A DNA stretch of 47,377 nucleotides from Anderseniella sp. (GTDB lineage: Bacteria; Pseudomonadota; Alphaproteobacteria; Rhizobiales; Aestuariivirgaceae): positions 1 through 47,377 of the forward strand of contig DAOUPT010000025.1 in assembly GCA_030626025.1 (NCBI GenBank), read 5' to 3'. Of the stretch, positions 7,204 to 16,598 are shown one piece after another. The notes beneath the pieces are model-generated. The model was given only the letters and a program-made list of their open reading frames with translations, searched no databases and was not told the origin of the DNA. Within the stretch, counting starts at the first letter, position 1; every line of letters starts with the position of its first letter. A program made the position numbers and the translations under genes.

Positions 7204-9543
7204 TTACGCCACCTCGACAAAACTGTCTATCACCCGTTTCTCACCGGCTTTTTCAAATTCGATGGTTAGTTTGTTGCCCGAAATGTCTGTTATTTCGCCG
7301 TAGCCGAATTTTTGGTGGAATATTCTTGTGCCGGGTTCGAAAGCTGACGGGGTTGAGTCGGTGGCGGCCATTTGGCCTTCGATTATTTTGGGGGCGGTGT
7401 GCAGATTGTCGCCGGATTTCTGGCGTTGTTGGGCTCGTTGCCAGCCCGGTGTCTGGTAGGTGTTTGAGAACGGGGTGATGTCATCAAAGCGGCTGCCGCC
7501 GAATACGGATTTGTCGTAGCCGCCATAACCGGAATCCATATCATCAGTGGCAATGTTTTCTTGTGGCAATTCATCGATGAAGCGTGAGGGCAGGGAGGTT
7601 TGCCAGAGGTTGTGGACGCGGCGATTTTGGGCAAAGGATATTGTGGCGCGTTTTTTGGCGCGGGTGATGCCGACATAGGCCAGGCGGCGTTCTTCTTCCA
7701 GCCCGGCATGGCCGCTTTCATCGAGGGAGCGCTGGTGCGGAAACAGGCCTTCTTCCCAGGCGGGGAGATAGACGTGGTCGAATTCTAGCCCTTTGGCGGC
7801 GTGCAGGGTCATCAGATTGACTTTTTGCTCGGCATCCTCGCTGGTGGTGTCCATGACCAGAGCAACGTGTTCGAGAAAACCGGTCATGTTTTCAAAATCA
7901 GCCATGGAGCGGATGAGTTCTTTGAGGTTGTCGAGGCGGCCGTCAGATTTGGGATCTTTGGAGACCTGATGCATTTGGGTGTAGCCGCTCTCATCAAGAA
8001 TAATTTCGGCCAGTTCAGTGTGATCAAGCGTGTCGAGCTTTGACCGCCAGCGGGCAAAATCTTCCAGCAATCCGGCCAGACTGCTGGCGGTGCGTTTGGT
8101 CAATCCACCGTTCTGGCACATAGCCTGAGCAGCGCGATAGAGCGAAACACGGTTATCGCGGGCAAATTGGTGCATCTTTTTAACCGATGTGCTGCCGATA
8201 CCGCGTTTTGGGACATTGATGATGCGTTCAAAGGCCAGATCGTGATCGGGTGACTGGGTGATTTTTATGTAGGCCATGGCATCGCGAATTTCGGCCCGTT
8301 CATAAAACCGCGGGCCGCCGATGACACGGTATGGCAAGCCAAGGGTGATGAATCGGTCTTCAAAGGAGCGCATGAGAAAGGCGGCGCGGACCAGAATGGC
8401 GATTTCATCGAGATTGGTTTTCTTGATTTGCAGGGCTTCGATTTCTTCACCGATGGTGCGGGCTTCTTCATCACCATCCCAATGACCGCGCAGGATGACT
8501 TTATCGCCGTCTTTCAAGTCAGTCTTAAGGGTTTTGCCAAGGCGGTCTTCATTGTGACTGATCAGGCCGGAAGCAGCAGCAAGAATGTGCGGGGTGGAGC
8601 GGTAATTTTGTTCGAGGCGAATGACTTTGGCACCGGGGAAGTCTTTTTCAAAACGCAGAATGTTGTCGATTTCAGCGCCACGCCAGCCATAAATCGACTG
8701 GTCGTCGTCACCGACACAACAGATATTTTGCGTGCCTTGCGCCAGCAAGCGCAGCCAGAGATATTGCACGACATTGGTATCCTGATACTCATCGACCAGC
8801 ATATATTTGAATTTGATGCGGTATTCTTTGAGGACGTCCTCGTTTTCCATAAACAGGCGCAGGGTTTCGAGCAATAGATCACCAAAGTCCACCGCATTGA
8901 GAATTTTCATCCGGGCCTGATACTCGGCATAGAGCTTTTTACCCTTGCCATTGGCATAGGCGGCACCTTCGCCCTGTGAAACTTTGTCGGGAGTTAATCC
9001 TCTGTTTTTCCAGCCGTCAATATGGGCGGCGAGCTGACGGGCGGGCCAGCGTTTTTCATCAATGCCCTCGGTCGAGATGAGTTGCTTGAGCAGGCGGATT
9101 TGATCATCGGTGTCAAGAATGGAAAAGTCCGAGCGCAGGCCGACCAATTCAGCATGGCGACGGAGGATTTTTACCCCGATGGAGTGGAAAGTGCCGAGCC
9201 AGGTCATGCCCTCAACCATATTGCCAATCAGGGCGCCAATGCGTTCTTTCATCTCGCGGGCGGCTTTATTGGTGAAGGTGACCGACAATATCTGTCCGGG
9301 CCAGGCTTTTTGGGTGTTGAGCAGATGGGCAAGACGGGTGGTCAGAACCCGGGTTTTGCCGGTTCCGGCCCCGGCCAATACCAGCACCGGTCCGTCGAGA
9401 GCTTCGACAGCGGCACGTTGCTCGGGATTCAACTGCTCAAGATAAGGCGGTGTTGCCGGGCGGACCATGGCGCGAGCGGCCAAACCGCCCGGTTGTGGGG
9501 CAGGCGGGGCTGGTTTGAAATCTTTCGGGTCTGGTGCTGTCAT
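7204..9543 (-). CDS. uvrD: ATP-dependent DNA helicase UvrD/PcrA
   Basis: 779 residues from the ATG at 9543. Superfamily 1A 3'-5' helicase acting in nucleotide-excision and mismatch repair and in displacing RecA or RNA polymerase. Motifs in order: Q motif LNPEQRAAV, Walker A AGAGTGKT, Ia SVTFTNKAA, Ib/Ic TWLGTFHS, Walker B VDEYQDTN, III VGDDDQSIYGWRGA, IV LEQNYRST, V LMTLHAAKGLEFDHVY and VI RRLAYVGITRAK. The C-terminal 40 residues form the Tudor-like RNA polymerase-binding segment (GTRIFHQKFGYGEI). The frame stays open upstream to a TTG at 9591, but the N-terminus MTAPDP followed by GGLAARAM resembles rhizobial relatives, so the ATG is preferred. First gene of the helicase/phosphatase/prmA run; divergent from the EamA gene at 9608. 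Confidence 0.95.
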   Translation of the reverse strand: MTAPDPKDFKPAPPAPQPGGLAARAMVRPATPPYLEQLNPEQRAAVEALDGPVLVLAGAGTGKTRVLTTRLAHLLNTQKAWPGQILSVTFTNKAAREMKERIGALIGNMVEGMTWLGTFHSIGVKILRRHAELVGLRSDFSILDTDDQIRLLKQLISTEGIDEKRWPARQLAAHIDGWKNRGLTPDKVSQGEGAAYANGKGKKLYAEYQARMKILNAVDFGDLLLETLRLFMENEDVLKEYRIKFKYMLVDEYQDTNVVQYLWLRLLAQGTQNICCVGDDDQSIYGWRGAEIDNILRFEKDFPGAKVIRLEQNYRSTPHILAAASGLISHNEDRLGKTLKTDLKDGDKVILRGHWDGDEEARTIGEEIEALQIKKTNLDEIAILVRAAFLMRSFEDRFITLGLPYRVIGGPRFYERAEIRDAMAYIKITQSPDHDLAFERIINVPKRGIGSTSVKKMHQFARDNRVSLYRAAQAMCQNGGLTKRTASSLAGLLEDFARWRSKLDTLDHTELAEIILDESGYTQMHQVSKDPKSDGRLDNLKELIRSMADFENMTGFLEHVALVMDTTSEDAEQKVNLMTLHAAKGLEFDHVYLPAWEEGLFPHQRSLDESGHAGLEEERRLAYVGITRAKKRATISFAQNRRVHNLWQTSLPSRFIDELPQENIATDDMDSGYGGYDKSVFGGSRFDDITPFSNTYQTPGWQRAQQRQKSGDNLHTAPKIIEGQMAATDSTPSAFEPGTRIFHQKFGYGEITDISGNKLTIEFEKAGEKRVIDSFVEVA

Positions 9544-9607
9544 GCTCAAGTTCAGGTGATTCTTGTTTCGTTCTTTTTGTCTATAGCACAAACTTGCGAT
9601 TGACCTT

Positions 9608-10567
9608 ATGTGGTTTTTTCCTTACCAGCGAAAGATGCCTGTTTTCTGGACGAGACGCGCTGGACCGCGTGCTAAAGACGTCAATTATCGCAATCGTGGC
9701 CTGTCGCTAATGCTGGTGGCGATGATTGTGGCGCCGGTTATGGATGTTATGGCCAAAGTGCTGTCGGTGGACATTACCGGGGCGCAGGTGGTCATGGTGC
9801 GGTTTGGGTTTCAGGCGGTGATCCTTTTCGCAGTGATATTGGCGACCATTGGTCCGTCAGGCCTTGTACCAAAACGTGTTGTTCTTGCAGCGTTGCGCGG
9901 GGTTTTGGTTGCTGCGGCAGTGGCAAGTTTTTTCACGTCGTTGAAATGGTTGCCGGTGGCAGACGCAATGGCGATCTTTTTTGTTGAACCGTTGATCCTG
10001 ACGGTTTTATCAGCGGTGTTTTTGAACGAGACTGTCGGTTGCCGGCGTCTGGTGGCGGTGGCGGTCGGGCTGGTCGGGGCGTTGATTGTCATTCGCCCGA
10101 GTTTTGAAATATTCGGGGCGGCAAGCTTGCTGCCTCTGGCAACGGCGGTGCTGTTTGCAATCTATCTGACGCTGACCAGCAAGATGACCAAAGACCACCA
10201 CCCGCTGACCTTGCAATTCAGTGCCGGGGTGTCGGCATTTGTTTTTATGGCGCTGGTGCTGATAGCTGGTACAAGGGCGGGATTTGACGTGCTGACCTAC
10301 AACAGTCCTGATGCGATGCAATGGTGGATTCTTGTTGGCATTGGTCTGATTGGTGTCAACTCGCATTTGATGATTGTGTTTGCCTTTAAGTGGGCTCCAG
10401 CTTCTTTGTTGGCGCCTTTCCATTATCTCGAAATTGTTGTTGCGACAGTGTTGGGCTATGTGATTTTTGATGATTTCCCCGATGCCCTTAAATGGTTGGG
10501 TATCGCGATTATTATCGGCTCGGGGCTTTATGTCATCTGGCGCGAAAGCCAGGTGAAAGAGGCCTGA
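9608..10567 (+). CDS. DMT-family (EamA) transporter
   Basis: 319 residues with ten predicted membrane helices arranged as two EamA repeats (about 32-165 and 172-310). Typical markers are RFGFQAVILF in helix 2, the segment ASFFTSLKWLPVADAMAIFFVEPLILTVLS in pieces across helices 3-5, and LIVIRPSFE closing the first repeat. Inner-membrane carrier of unknown substrate. The first 30 residues are basic and soluble; a later in-frame ATG at 9635 is an alternative start, neither with a clear ribosome site. The stop is one base from the convergent cyclase stop, so there is no room for a terminator between them. It is not a close duplicate of the partial EamA gene at the window start. Confidence 0.9.
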   Translation: MWFFPYQRKMPVFWTRRAGPRAKDVNYRNRGLSLMLVAMIVAPVMDVMAKVLSVDITGAQVVMVRFGFQAVILFAVILATIGPSGLVPKRVVLAALRGVLVAAAVASFFTSLKWLPVADAMAIFFVEPLILTVLSAVFLNETVGCRRLVAVAVGLVGALIVIRPSFEIFGAASLLPLATAVLFAIYLTLTSKMTKDHHPLTLQFSAGVSAFVFMALVLIAGTRAGFDVLTYNSPDAMQWWILVGIGLIGVNSHLMIVFAFKWAPASLLAPFHYLEIVVATVLGYVIFDDFPDALKWLGIAIIIGSGLYVIWRESQVKEA

Positions 10568-10568
10568 T

Positions 10569-11771
10569 CTATTGGCCGGTTTCAAGTTCCCATGCGGTCA
10601 TTTTTCCCAAACCCTTTAAATCCAGCGTCACCGACGGTTTGAAGGCAAAGGTATTTTTCAGGCTTTCGTGCAAGGTGTCATCGACCAGTATGCTGCCCGG
10701 TTTGCCTTGTGGCTCAAGGCGGGCGGCGAGGTTTACGGTTTCGCCCCAAACGTCATAAGAGAATTTGGACTTGCCGATGATACCGGCCATGACCGGGCCC
10801 GAGGCAATGCCGATGCGCAGGTTGAAACTCACATTGTGAGCAGAACTGACAGTTTTAGCGGCTTGCAGGAAGCCTTTGGCCATTTGGGTGATGTTTTTTG
10901 CATGGTCGGGGTCGGTGGTTGGGACACCGGCAACGGCCATATAGGCGTCACCGATGGTTTTGATTTTCTCGACATTGTACTGGTTTGCCAGGGCATCAAA
11001 TTTGCTGAATAAATCATCGAGCAGGGCGACGGTTTTGGCCGGGCCAATACTTGTGGTGATGGGGGTAAAGCCGGTCAGGTCGGCGAAAATTACGCTGGCA
11101 TTTTCGTAACTGTCGGCGATGGTTTGATCGGGGGCGGCTTTTAAACGGTCGGCGATTTCACCGGGCATGATGTTGTGGAGCAGGGCGTCGGTTTGGGCCT
11201 GCGCCTTGCGGACAAGGTGGAAGGCGTAAAACACCACCACGAAAATAATCAGCATGATGGAAATAGCTGAGAAGGTGTAGAGGTTGGCCAGAAAGTATTC
11301 ATCGACAACGATGTCGGAGCGCGGGGCGGGGTATTTGAACCAGGCCGCAAGATGGAATGCAACAGCCATGAGGACTGTTATTCCCGCAAAATGGAGATAA
11401 CGCTGGCCACAGACCACCAGCACGACGGCGGCGGCACCGATATAATTGAGCTGGATGCCAGATTCACGGCCGAGATATGAGGCGAAATAGAAAATACTGA
11501 GGTATATGACCATTATGAGAAAGAACATCGCCGCCAAACGCCCAAAGCGATGGAGTAGCGGGCATGCAGCGGTCAGAGCGGCAGATAACATATTGCCATA
11601 AACCAGCGGGGCCAGATTGGTGAAATCATAGGCGGCGTAGGTGGCGGCATAATTGAGGGACGAAAGAGCTGCCAGATAGCCAACAATGTTTACAATGACA
11701 AGACGCTGCCGGTCGGTTTCGTCATATCCGTGAGTGCCAGCTTCAATAGCAGTTCTGACAAAACCCGGCAT
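10569..11771 (-). CDS. Membrane-bound class III adenylate cyclase
   Basis: About 400 residues from the ATG at 11771. The N-terminal half has six membrane helices (about 20-190). A short linking helix (HNIMPGEIADRL) leads into a class III cyclase catalytic domain (about 220-390). The metal-binding aspartates are D231 (IFADLTGF) and D275 (KTIGDAYM). K269 in VEKIK and D340 in YDVWG are the pair that selects ATP rather than GTP, and N347 and R351 are the transition-state residues (VNLAAR), so it should make cAMP. The frame is open to a TTG at 11798 with a GGTGA upstream, which is an alternative start. It is the last gene of the thioesterase/ClC/thioredoxin/cyclase run; the thioredoxin stop is 24-51 bases upstream. 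The architecture resembles integral-membrane cyclases such as Rv1625c. Confidence 0.9.
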   Translation of the reverse strand: MPGFVRTAIEAGTHGYDETDRQRLVIVNIVGYLAALSSLNYAATYAAYDFTNLAPLVYGNMLSAALTAACPLLHRFGRLAAMFFLIMVIYLSIFYFASYLGRESGIQLNYIGAAAVVLVVCGQRYLHFAGITVLMAVAFHLAAWFKYPAPRSDIVVDEYFLANLYTFSAISIMLIIFVVVFYAFHLVRKAQAQTDALLHNIMPGEIADRLKAAPDQTIADSYENASVIFADLTGFTPITTSIGPAKTVALLDDLFSKFDALANQYNVEKIKTIGDAYMAVAGVPTTDPDHAKNITQMAKGFLQAAKTVSSAHNVSFNLRIGIASGPVMAGIIGKSKFSYDVWGETVNLAARLEPQGKPGSILVDDTLHESLKNTFAFKPSVTLDLKGLGKMTAWELETGQ

Positions 11772-11822
11772 TTTATAAGGTTTGGTTCGTCTGGCCAATT
11801 TAGATCACCAATCGGTGTGTTT

Positions 11823-12857
11823 TCAGGAGTCTGGACTGTTCTTGACCTTAACACCATCGCGGCTGAGGTCGACGTTTTTACCGGCGTCCATCATTTCTTT
11901 GGATCGTTGACCTGAATATTTGATCCAGTTGTCGATGGTTTTGTAATGTTTGCCAGAAACATAAGACAACAGGTGTGAAAAGTGGTGCGAATAAAGGGCG
12001 GCACCAACGCGCTGGATTTCTTTGCCTTCATCGAAAGCAATAAAGGTTGGGCTGGTGGTGATGGCCAGTTTTTCGGCCCATTCGCCCGGGGTGGTTTTAT
12101 TGCCGTCGGTGTCGGTGATCACATCCTTGCTGTTGGGGTTGAGACGCACGAAGGTAAAGGCTTTTAGCTCGTTGACAATAACCGGGCGGTTGAGAACCGT
12201 GTCGTGCAATTCGGGGCAGGCCGAACAGGTCTCATCTTCGAAAAGGACCAGCAATGGTGTTTTGACTTTTGAGAAATCGGTGACCGTTGTCAGTTGCTTG
12301 TGCTGGCGCAGGGAATAGACCGGTTTTGCTTTTTGCAGTTTTGCAAAAGCGGCGATTTTCATTTTTTTGTAAGATTTGGTTTTGACATAACTGAGGGCGG
12401 TGCGGAACTGATCGGGGTTCCAGAAACCATTGATGCGGAATATCGGTTTTGCATTTTCGTCTAGAAATATGACGGTTGGGGTGAAACGGACACGGAATTT
12501 TTTAGCCAAAGCGCGTTCTTCCATCTGATTTTCGCCATCAATAGAAACTTCGCGGGAGCCTTTCACATCGAGTTGAATGGAATCGAAAAACGGTTCGATC
12601 AAGGCTCGTTGCGGTTCCACGCTTTCGGCCATCATGCGGGCGCAATAGGGGCAACCAGCCAGATCGAAAAATACCATTGCATGTTTGCCTTCAGCTGCAG
12701 CTTCGCTGGCGTCTTCTTTTAAATCAAGAAAGCTTTCCTTGAACCAGTCTGGGGATCGATGCGACTGTCCGCCGACGATTTTTCCGGTTTCAGCGCTGGC
12801 AAGTGAAAAAGGAGTGAGGAGGAAAATGAGTGTAAAGAATAATGCAAGGCGGTTCAT
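11823..12857 (-). CDS. Secreted protein with two thioredoxin-like domains
   Basis: 344 residues from the ATG at 12857, which has AGGAAAG six bases upstream; the frame is open to a TTG at 12884 but that start lacks support. A signal peptide (MNRLALFFTL through a hydrophobic run ending SLASA) sends it to the periplasm. Domain one (about 35-160) has CPYC at C69-C72 and a cis-proline segment RFTPTVI. Domain two (about 190-310) has CSAC at C211-C214 and SPTFIAF. The first domain resembles SoxW-type thioredoxins. Two redox-active folds in one chain suggest a periplasmic thiol reductase or relay; the partner is unknown since no DsbD/CcdA lies nearby. It follows the ClC gene by 102 bases. Confidence 0.85.
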   Translation of the reverse strand: MNRLALFFTLIFLLTPFSLASAETGKIVGGQSHRSPDWFKESFLDLKEDASEAAAEGKHAMVFFDLAGCPYCARMMAESVEPQRALIEPFFDSIQLDVKGSREVSIDGENQMEERALAKKFRVRFTPTVIFLDENAKPIFRINGFWNPDQFRTALSYVKTKSYKKMKIAAFAKLQKAKPVYSLRQHKQLTTVTDFSKVKTPLLVLFEDETCSACPELHDTVLNRPVIVNELKAFTFVRLNPNSKDVITDTDGNKTTPGEWAEKLAITTSPTFIAFDEGKEIQRVGAALYSHHFSHLLSYVSGKHYKTIDNWIKYSGQRSKEMMDAGKNVDLSRDGVKVKNSPDS

Positions 12858-12959
12858 TTGAAACTTTCCTGATTGGGAGGTCAATTGTTGAAATCATATT
12901 CAATAGCGAATGTGTTTGCAAGGTTGCTGGTGGAGTGGTGGCCGGATGGTTTGATGTGG

Positions 12960-14600
12960 TCAGCGATGTTCTTCTTCATTTGCCTCTACCAATGCCTTGT
13001 TGTATTCGGCAAGGGCTGCGGTGTAGTCGGCCCAGCCGATTAAGGTGTTATCGTCGGTGATGTCGTTGAAAACCGGAATTCGGGTGTAGTTGCCTTGGCC
13101 GAAAACCTGAAAAGTCTTTTCAAGTGTATCGTCAGGTGTAAGTTTCGGACGGTCGGCAAACTCGCTGAGATCTGGTTTTTCATCTTTCTCCAACGGGGTG
13201 AGAAACTCTCTGACGGTCCAGGTTTTAATAATACGCGTGTGAGGCCCGTGGTCGAGGAACAGGCCGCGCATTGATAGTTGCCATGAAAAGAAGCTCTGGC
13301 CGAAAATGGCTTTCAGCGTGATGGTGGCGACTGAAACGGCCAGCAACAGGGCGATGGTTATTTCATATTCGCCGGTGAGCTCAAATACAATGAGAACGGT
13401 TGACAGCGGGGCACCAAGCACAGCGCCTGCAACAGCCCCCATACCGACAAGTGAGTAAACCCCACTGGTTGAGGACAGGTCAGGATAAACCGATGCTGCT
13501 ATCAATCCGAAAGCGCCACCTGCAACGGCCCCCAGATAGAGCGATGGTGAAAAAATGCCGCCGCCAAACCGGCTGGCCAGGGTAATGGCGATGGCCAGGG
13601 TTTTGGCAAACAGCAAGACAAACAGGAAGCCAAGGGTGTATTTTTCGCGCAAGGCCAGATTGGTTGCTTCATAGCCAACGCCGATAATTTCAGGGATAAA
13701 AACGGCCAGAATACCAATGGCCAAGCCGCCGATAACCGGGCGCAGCCAAATCGGCATGGGGATGGCTCTGGCGGTTTGATCAGCGCGTGAGATGGTGGTT
13801 TGCAAGCCGACGGCTACCAGACCGCAAATCAGGCCAAGCAGCAGGAAGGCCGGAAATTCCCAGTTTGAGTTGATATGATATACGGGAATTGCGAAAGTCG
13901 GGAAGTCGCCATGATAAAACCGGGTGACGGTGGTGGCGATAACGCTCGACATAATGATCGGGGCTAGAGCTGAAACAGCGTAATGCCCCAGAATAACTTC
14001 GTGAGCGAAAATCACTCCGGCAATCGGGGCGTTAAAAGAGGCTGAGACGGCAGCGGCCGCCCCGCAACCAAGCAGAATGCGTCGGGCCGGGAACGGCAGG
14101 TTGAACTTGCTGCCAAGGACCGAGGCGATGGTGGCACCGAGATGGACAGCCGGGCCTTCACGTCCGGCACTGGCACCGGCCCCCAGAGAGATGGCTGAGA
14201 TAATTGCGCTGGTCAGGCCGGTTCGCCATGGCATGTGAGCGCCTTTGACGGCGCGGGCGGCGATAACGTCAGACATGCCTTGCGCCCGGCGTTCGCGCGA
14301 TACAAAAGCCAGAATGAGACCAACGATGATGCCGCCAATAGTCGGGCCAGCGATAATTTGCCAGGCTGGTTTGGAACTGGCAATTGTAATGGCGATATTT
14401 TCTGCTTCATAGCCGATCCACAACCATTGCACCTGGGCAATGACGTAAAGGAATGCCATGATGGCATAAGCGCCCAGCAGGCCGATGAGTAACGCCAGGC
14501 CCCAGACAATCGGTTGGCGGGTTTCCCACATGTGATGCAGTGATGGCGCGGTGTGCGTCTCGTAAAAAACCTTACCAGTGTTTTTGAATGCCTCCCACAT
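12960..14600 (-). CDS. ClC-family chloride channel/transporter with CBS domain
   Basis: 546 residues. The ClC membrane core spans about 30-440. The gating/proton glutamate is E148 in the motif GREGP. The third conserved motif GGGIFSPSLYLGA is intact, as is the second membrane signature with SASFNAPIAGVIFAHE. The first filter motif, GSGIP in the classical antiporters, is replaced by QGMSDV, as in many bacterial ClC proteins of the subfamily with C-terminal CBS domains. The tail (about 455-535) contains one CBS-like motif (TPDDTLEKTF and YTRIPVFND) for nucleotide-dependent control. It moves chloride or another anion across the inner membrane. Start is 9 bases after the thioesterase stop, implying co-transcription. 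Confidence 0.93.
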   Translation of the reverse strand: MWEAFKNTGKVFYETHTAPSLHHMWETRQPIVWGLALLIGLLGAYAIMAFLYVIAQVQWLWIGYEAENIAITIASSKPAWQIIAGPTIGGIIVGLILAFVSRERRAQGMSDVIAARAVKGAHMPWRTGLTSAIISAISLGAGASAGREGPAVHLGATIASVLGSKFNLPFPARRILLGCGAAAAVSASFNAPIAGVIFAHEVILGHYAVSALAPIIMSSVIATTVTRFYHGDFPTFAIPVYHINSNWEFPAFLLLGLICGLVAVGLQTTISRADQTARAIPMPIWLRPVIGGLAIGILAVFIPEIIGVGYEATNLALREKYTLGFLFVLLFAKTLAIAITLASRFGGGIFSPSLYLGAVAGGAFGLIAASVYPDLSSTSGVYSLVGMGAVAGAVLGAPLSTVLIVFELTGEYEITIALLLAVSVATITLKAIFGQSFFSWQLSMRGLFLDHGPHTRIIKTWTVREFLTPLEKDEKPDLSEFADRPKLTPDDTLEKTFQVFGQGNYTRIPVFNDITDDNTLIGWADYTAALAEYNKALVEANEEEHR

Positions 14601-14609
14601 AGGGTTAAC

Positions 14610-15113
14610 CTAAGCCATTTTGCGGACAATGCCCATAGAGCGGCCAAGTTGCACCGGTGTGGGCAGATATTTATGGGCCTCATACATGGTTGAGATTTTT
14701 TTGCGGATGTCATCTGGCCATGGGGCGGATTTCTTTTTGGTCATGTCAACGTGCATACAAAGGGCTTCCATCGTGGCTGATAACCAGCCCTCTTTGGCAT
14801 GATACATGTGAAGAAAAAAGTGGATACGTTTGGCATCGAAATCATGCAATTGCAGGGTAATGTCCACCTCATCACCGGCGGTGAGTTCCCGTATATAATT
14901 TACATGTGCCTCTAGGGTGAAATACGAACAATTGTGGGTTTTGACATAGTCGGCGCCAAGTCCTGTCAGGAGCAGAGCCTCATCGCAACATTGGTCAAAA
15001 AGAACACTGTAGTAGGCCATGTTGAAGTGGCCGTTGTAGTCAATCCATTCGTCTTTGACATGCTGTCGCGCGCCTTTGAATGGTGCGTCAAAACTTATAG
15101 CCGTTGCAGTCAT
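14610..15113 (-). CDS. Acyl-CoA thioesterase family protein (hot-dog fold)
   Basis: 167 residues from the ATG at 15113, preceded by AAGGGG. The frame is open upstream to 15311 but that part would overlap the divergent dehydrogenase gene and has no family character. The motif DEWIDYNGHFNMAYYSVLFDQ, shown here in its key residues D-x-N-G-H, is the hot-dog thioesterase active-site helix, with the catalytic aspartate and the HFN stretch. FTLEAHVNYIRELTAGDEV is the matching second strand. Relatives include thioesterases of carnitine/betaine-CoA breakdown and 4-hydroxybenzoyl-CoA thioesterase-like proteins; the acyl-CoA substrate is not known. First gene in the run with ClC, thioredoxin and cyclase, and divergent from the FAD dehydrogenase (73-base gap). 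Confidence 0.85.
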   Translation of the reverse strand: MTATAISFDAPFKGARQHVKDEWIDYNGHFNMAYYSVLFDQCCDEALLLTGLGADYVKTHNCSYFTLEAHVNYIRELTAGDEVDITLQLHDFDAKRIHFFLHMYHAKEGWLSATMEALCMHVDMTKKKSAPWPDDIRKKISTMYEAHKYLPTPVQLGRSMGIVRKMA

Positions 15114-15186
15114 GGAAAACCCCTTGTTATCTTGCGCGCTAGATTGCATTATTAGCAGCAAATCAAAAATAAAAAAGGGATTGTAA

Positions 15187-16593
15187 ATGAGCGGCGTTGC
15201 AAAAGCCCACGCAAACAGAAGAAATAGCGTTGTCCAGGCTGTGGCCGAAGTTTCAGCACTTCTTGGTGACCGGTTAAGCACCTCTGATGCGGTGCGCGAA
15301 CAACATGGCAATGATCTGACATGGAACCCGGGGGCGGCACCTGATGCGGTGGCGTTTGTGAATAATACCGAGGAAGTTCAAAAGGTTGTGCAGATTTGCT
15401 CAAAATATGAATCACCTTTGATTCCTTTTGGCACCGGGACTTCGCTTGAAGGGCATATTGCGGCGTTACAAGGTGGCATTTGTATTGATGTTTCGCAGAT
15501 GAACAACATCATCGAAGTTAATGCAGAAGACCTTGATTGCCGGGTTGAGGCTGGTGTAACCCGCAAGATGCTCAATACTCATTTGCGCGATACCGGGTTG
15601 TTTTTCCCGATTGATCCGGGCGCTGATGCCAGTATTGGTGGCATGGCGGCAACGCGGGCCTCGGGTACCAATGCGGTGCGCTATGGCACTATGCGTGAAA
15701 ACGTTATGTCGTTGACAGCGGTGATGCCCAATGGAGCGATTGTGAAAACCGCATCGCGGGCCAAGAAATCTTCAGCCGGCTATGATCTGACCCGCCTGCT
15801 GGTTGGTTCTGAGGGCACTCTGGGCGTGATCACTGAAGTGGGCTTGCGGCTCTTTGGCATTCCTGAATCGATCACCGCGGCGGTGTGTCCGTTTGAGACC
15901 GTGGACCAGTGTTGTCAGGCAACGATTATGGCCATTCAGATTGGTTTGCCGATTGCGCGGATTGAGTTGATCGATGAGGAAAACATCAAAGCGATCAATG
16001 TTTACTCCAAAATGAATTTGGCTGAAAAACCAACCCTGTTTCTGGAGTTTCACGGTACGCCATTGAGCACTAAGGAGCAGGCTGAAACGTTCAGTGAAAT
16101 TGCAGCTGACCTGAACGGTGGTCCGTTTGAATGGGCAACCCTGGAGGAAGACCGTAACAGATTATGGAAGGCCCGCCATGATGCGTTTTGGGCAACCAAA
16201 GCGATGTTCCCAGAAAAGGAGCGTTTTTCGACCGATGTCTGTGTGCCGATTTCACGGCTGGCCGAGTGTGTGGCTGAAACCCGGGCCGATCTTGAACAAA
16301 ATAATGTCTTCGGGCCGATCATCGGTCATGTGGGCGACGGGAACTTTCATGTCATTTTGTTCTGTGACCGCAGTGATCAGGAAGAATACAAGCGGGTGAT
16401 GGGCGTTTATGAACGTCTGGTGTTGCGGGCGATCGCCATGGATGGCACCTGTACCGGTGAGCACGGGGTGGGGACCGGTAAAATGAAGTTTTTGGAAGCC
16501 GAACACGGGGAAGGGCTTAATGTCATGCGAACACTGAAAAAAGCCATTGATCCGCTCAATATTATGAATCCTGGGAAGATTGTTTCTTTGTAA
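15187..16593 (+). CDS. FAD-binding D-lactate/2-hydroxyacid dehydrogenase (GlcD/Dld-type)
   Basis: 468 residues. The PCMH-type FAD-binding domain covers about 47-225, with PFGTGTSLEGH (80-90), the PIDPGADASIGGMAATRASG segment in pieces at 141-160, and VGSEGTLGVITE. The C-terminal substrate domain (about 230-468) has GHVGDGNFH near 379-387 and GEHGVGTGK near 424. This is the pattern of cytochrome-linked D-lactate dehydrogenases and glycolate oxidase subunit D. It probably oxidises D-lactate or a related 2-hydroxyacid to the keto acid and passes electrons to quinone or cytochrome c. No GlcE/GlcF or iron-sulphur partner follows, which favours the single-subunit D-lactate form. AAGGGA precedes the ATG. 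AsmA begins 5 bases downstream. Confidence 0.92.
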   Translation: MSGVAKAHANRRNSVVQAVAEVSALLGDRLSTSDAVREQHGNDLTWNPGAAPDAVAFVNNTEEVQKVVQICSKYESPLIPFGTGTSLEGHIAALQGGICIDVSQMNNIIEVNAEDLDCRVEAGVTRKMLNTHLRDTGLFFPIDPGADASIGGMAATRASGTNAVRYGTMRENVMSLTAVMPNGAIVKTASRAKKSSAGYDLTRLLVGSEGTLGVITEVGLRLFGIPESITAAVCPFETVDQCCQATIMAIQIGLPIARIELIDEENIKAINVYSKMNLAEKPTLFLEFHGTPLSTKEQAETFSEIAADLNGGPFEWATLEEDRNRLWKARHDAFWATKAMFPEKERFSTDVCVPISRLAECVAETRADLEQNNVFGPIIGHVGDGNFHVILFCDRSDQEEYKRVMGVYERLVLRAIAMDGTCTGEHGVGTGKMKFLEAEHGEGLNVMRTLKKAIDPLNIMNPGKIVSL

Positions 16594-16598
16594 CCATT

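Noticed and set aside
9543-9591. TTG at 9591 as the start of UvrD
   Set aside because: The ATG at 9543 gives an N-terminus like that of rhizobial relatives, and the 16 extra residues have no family character.
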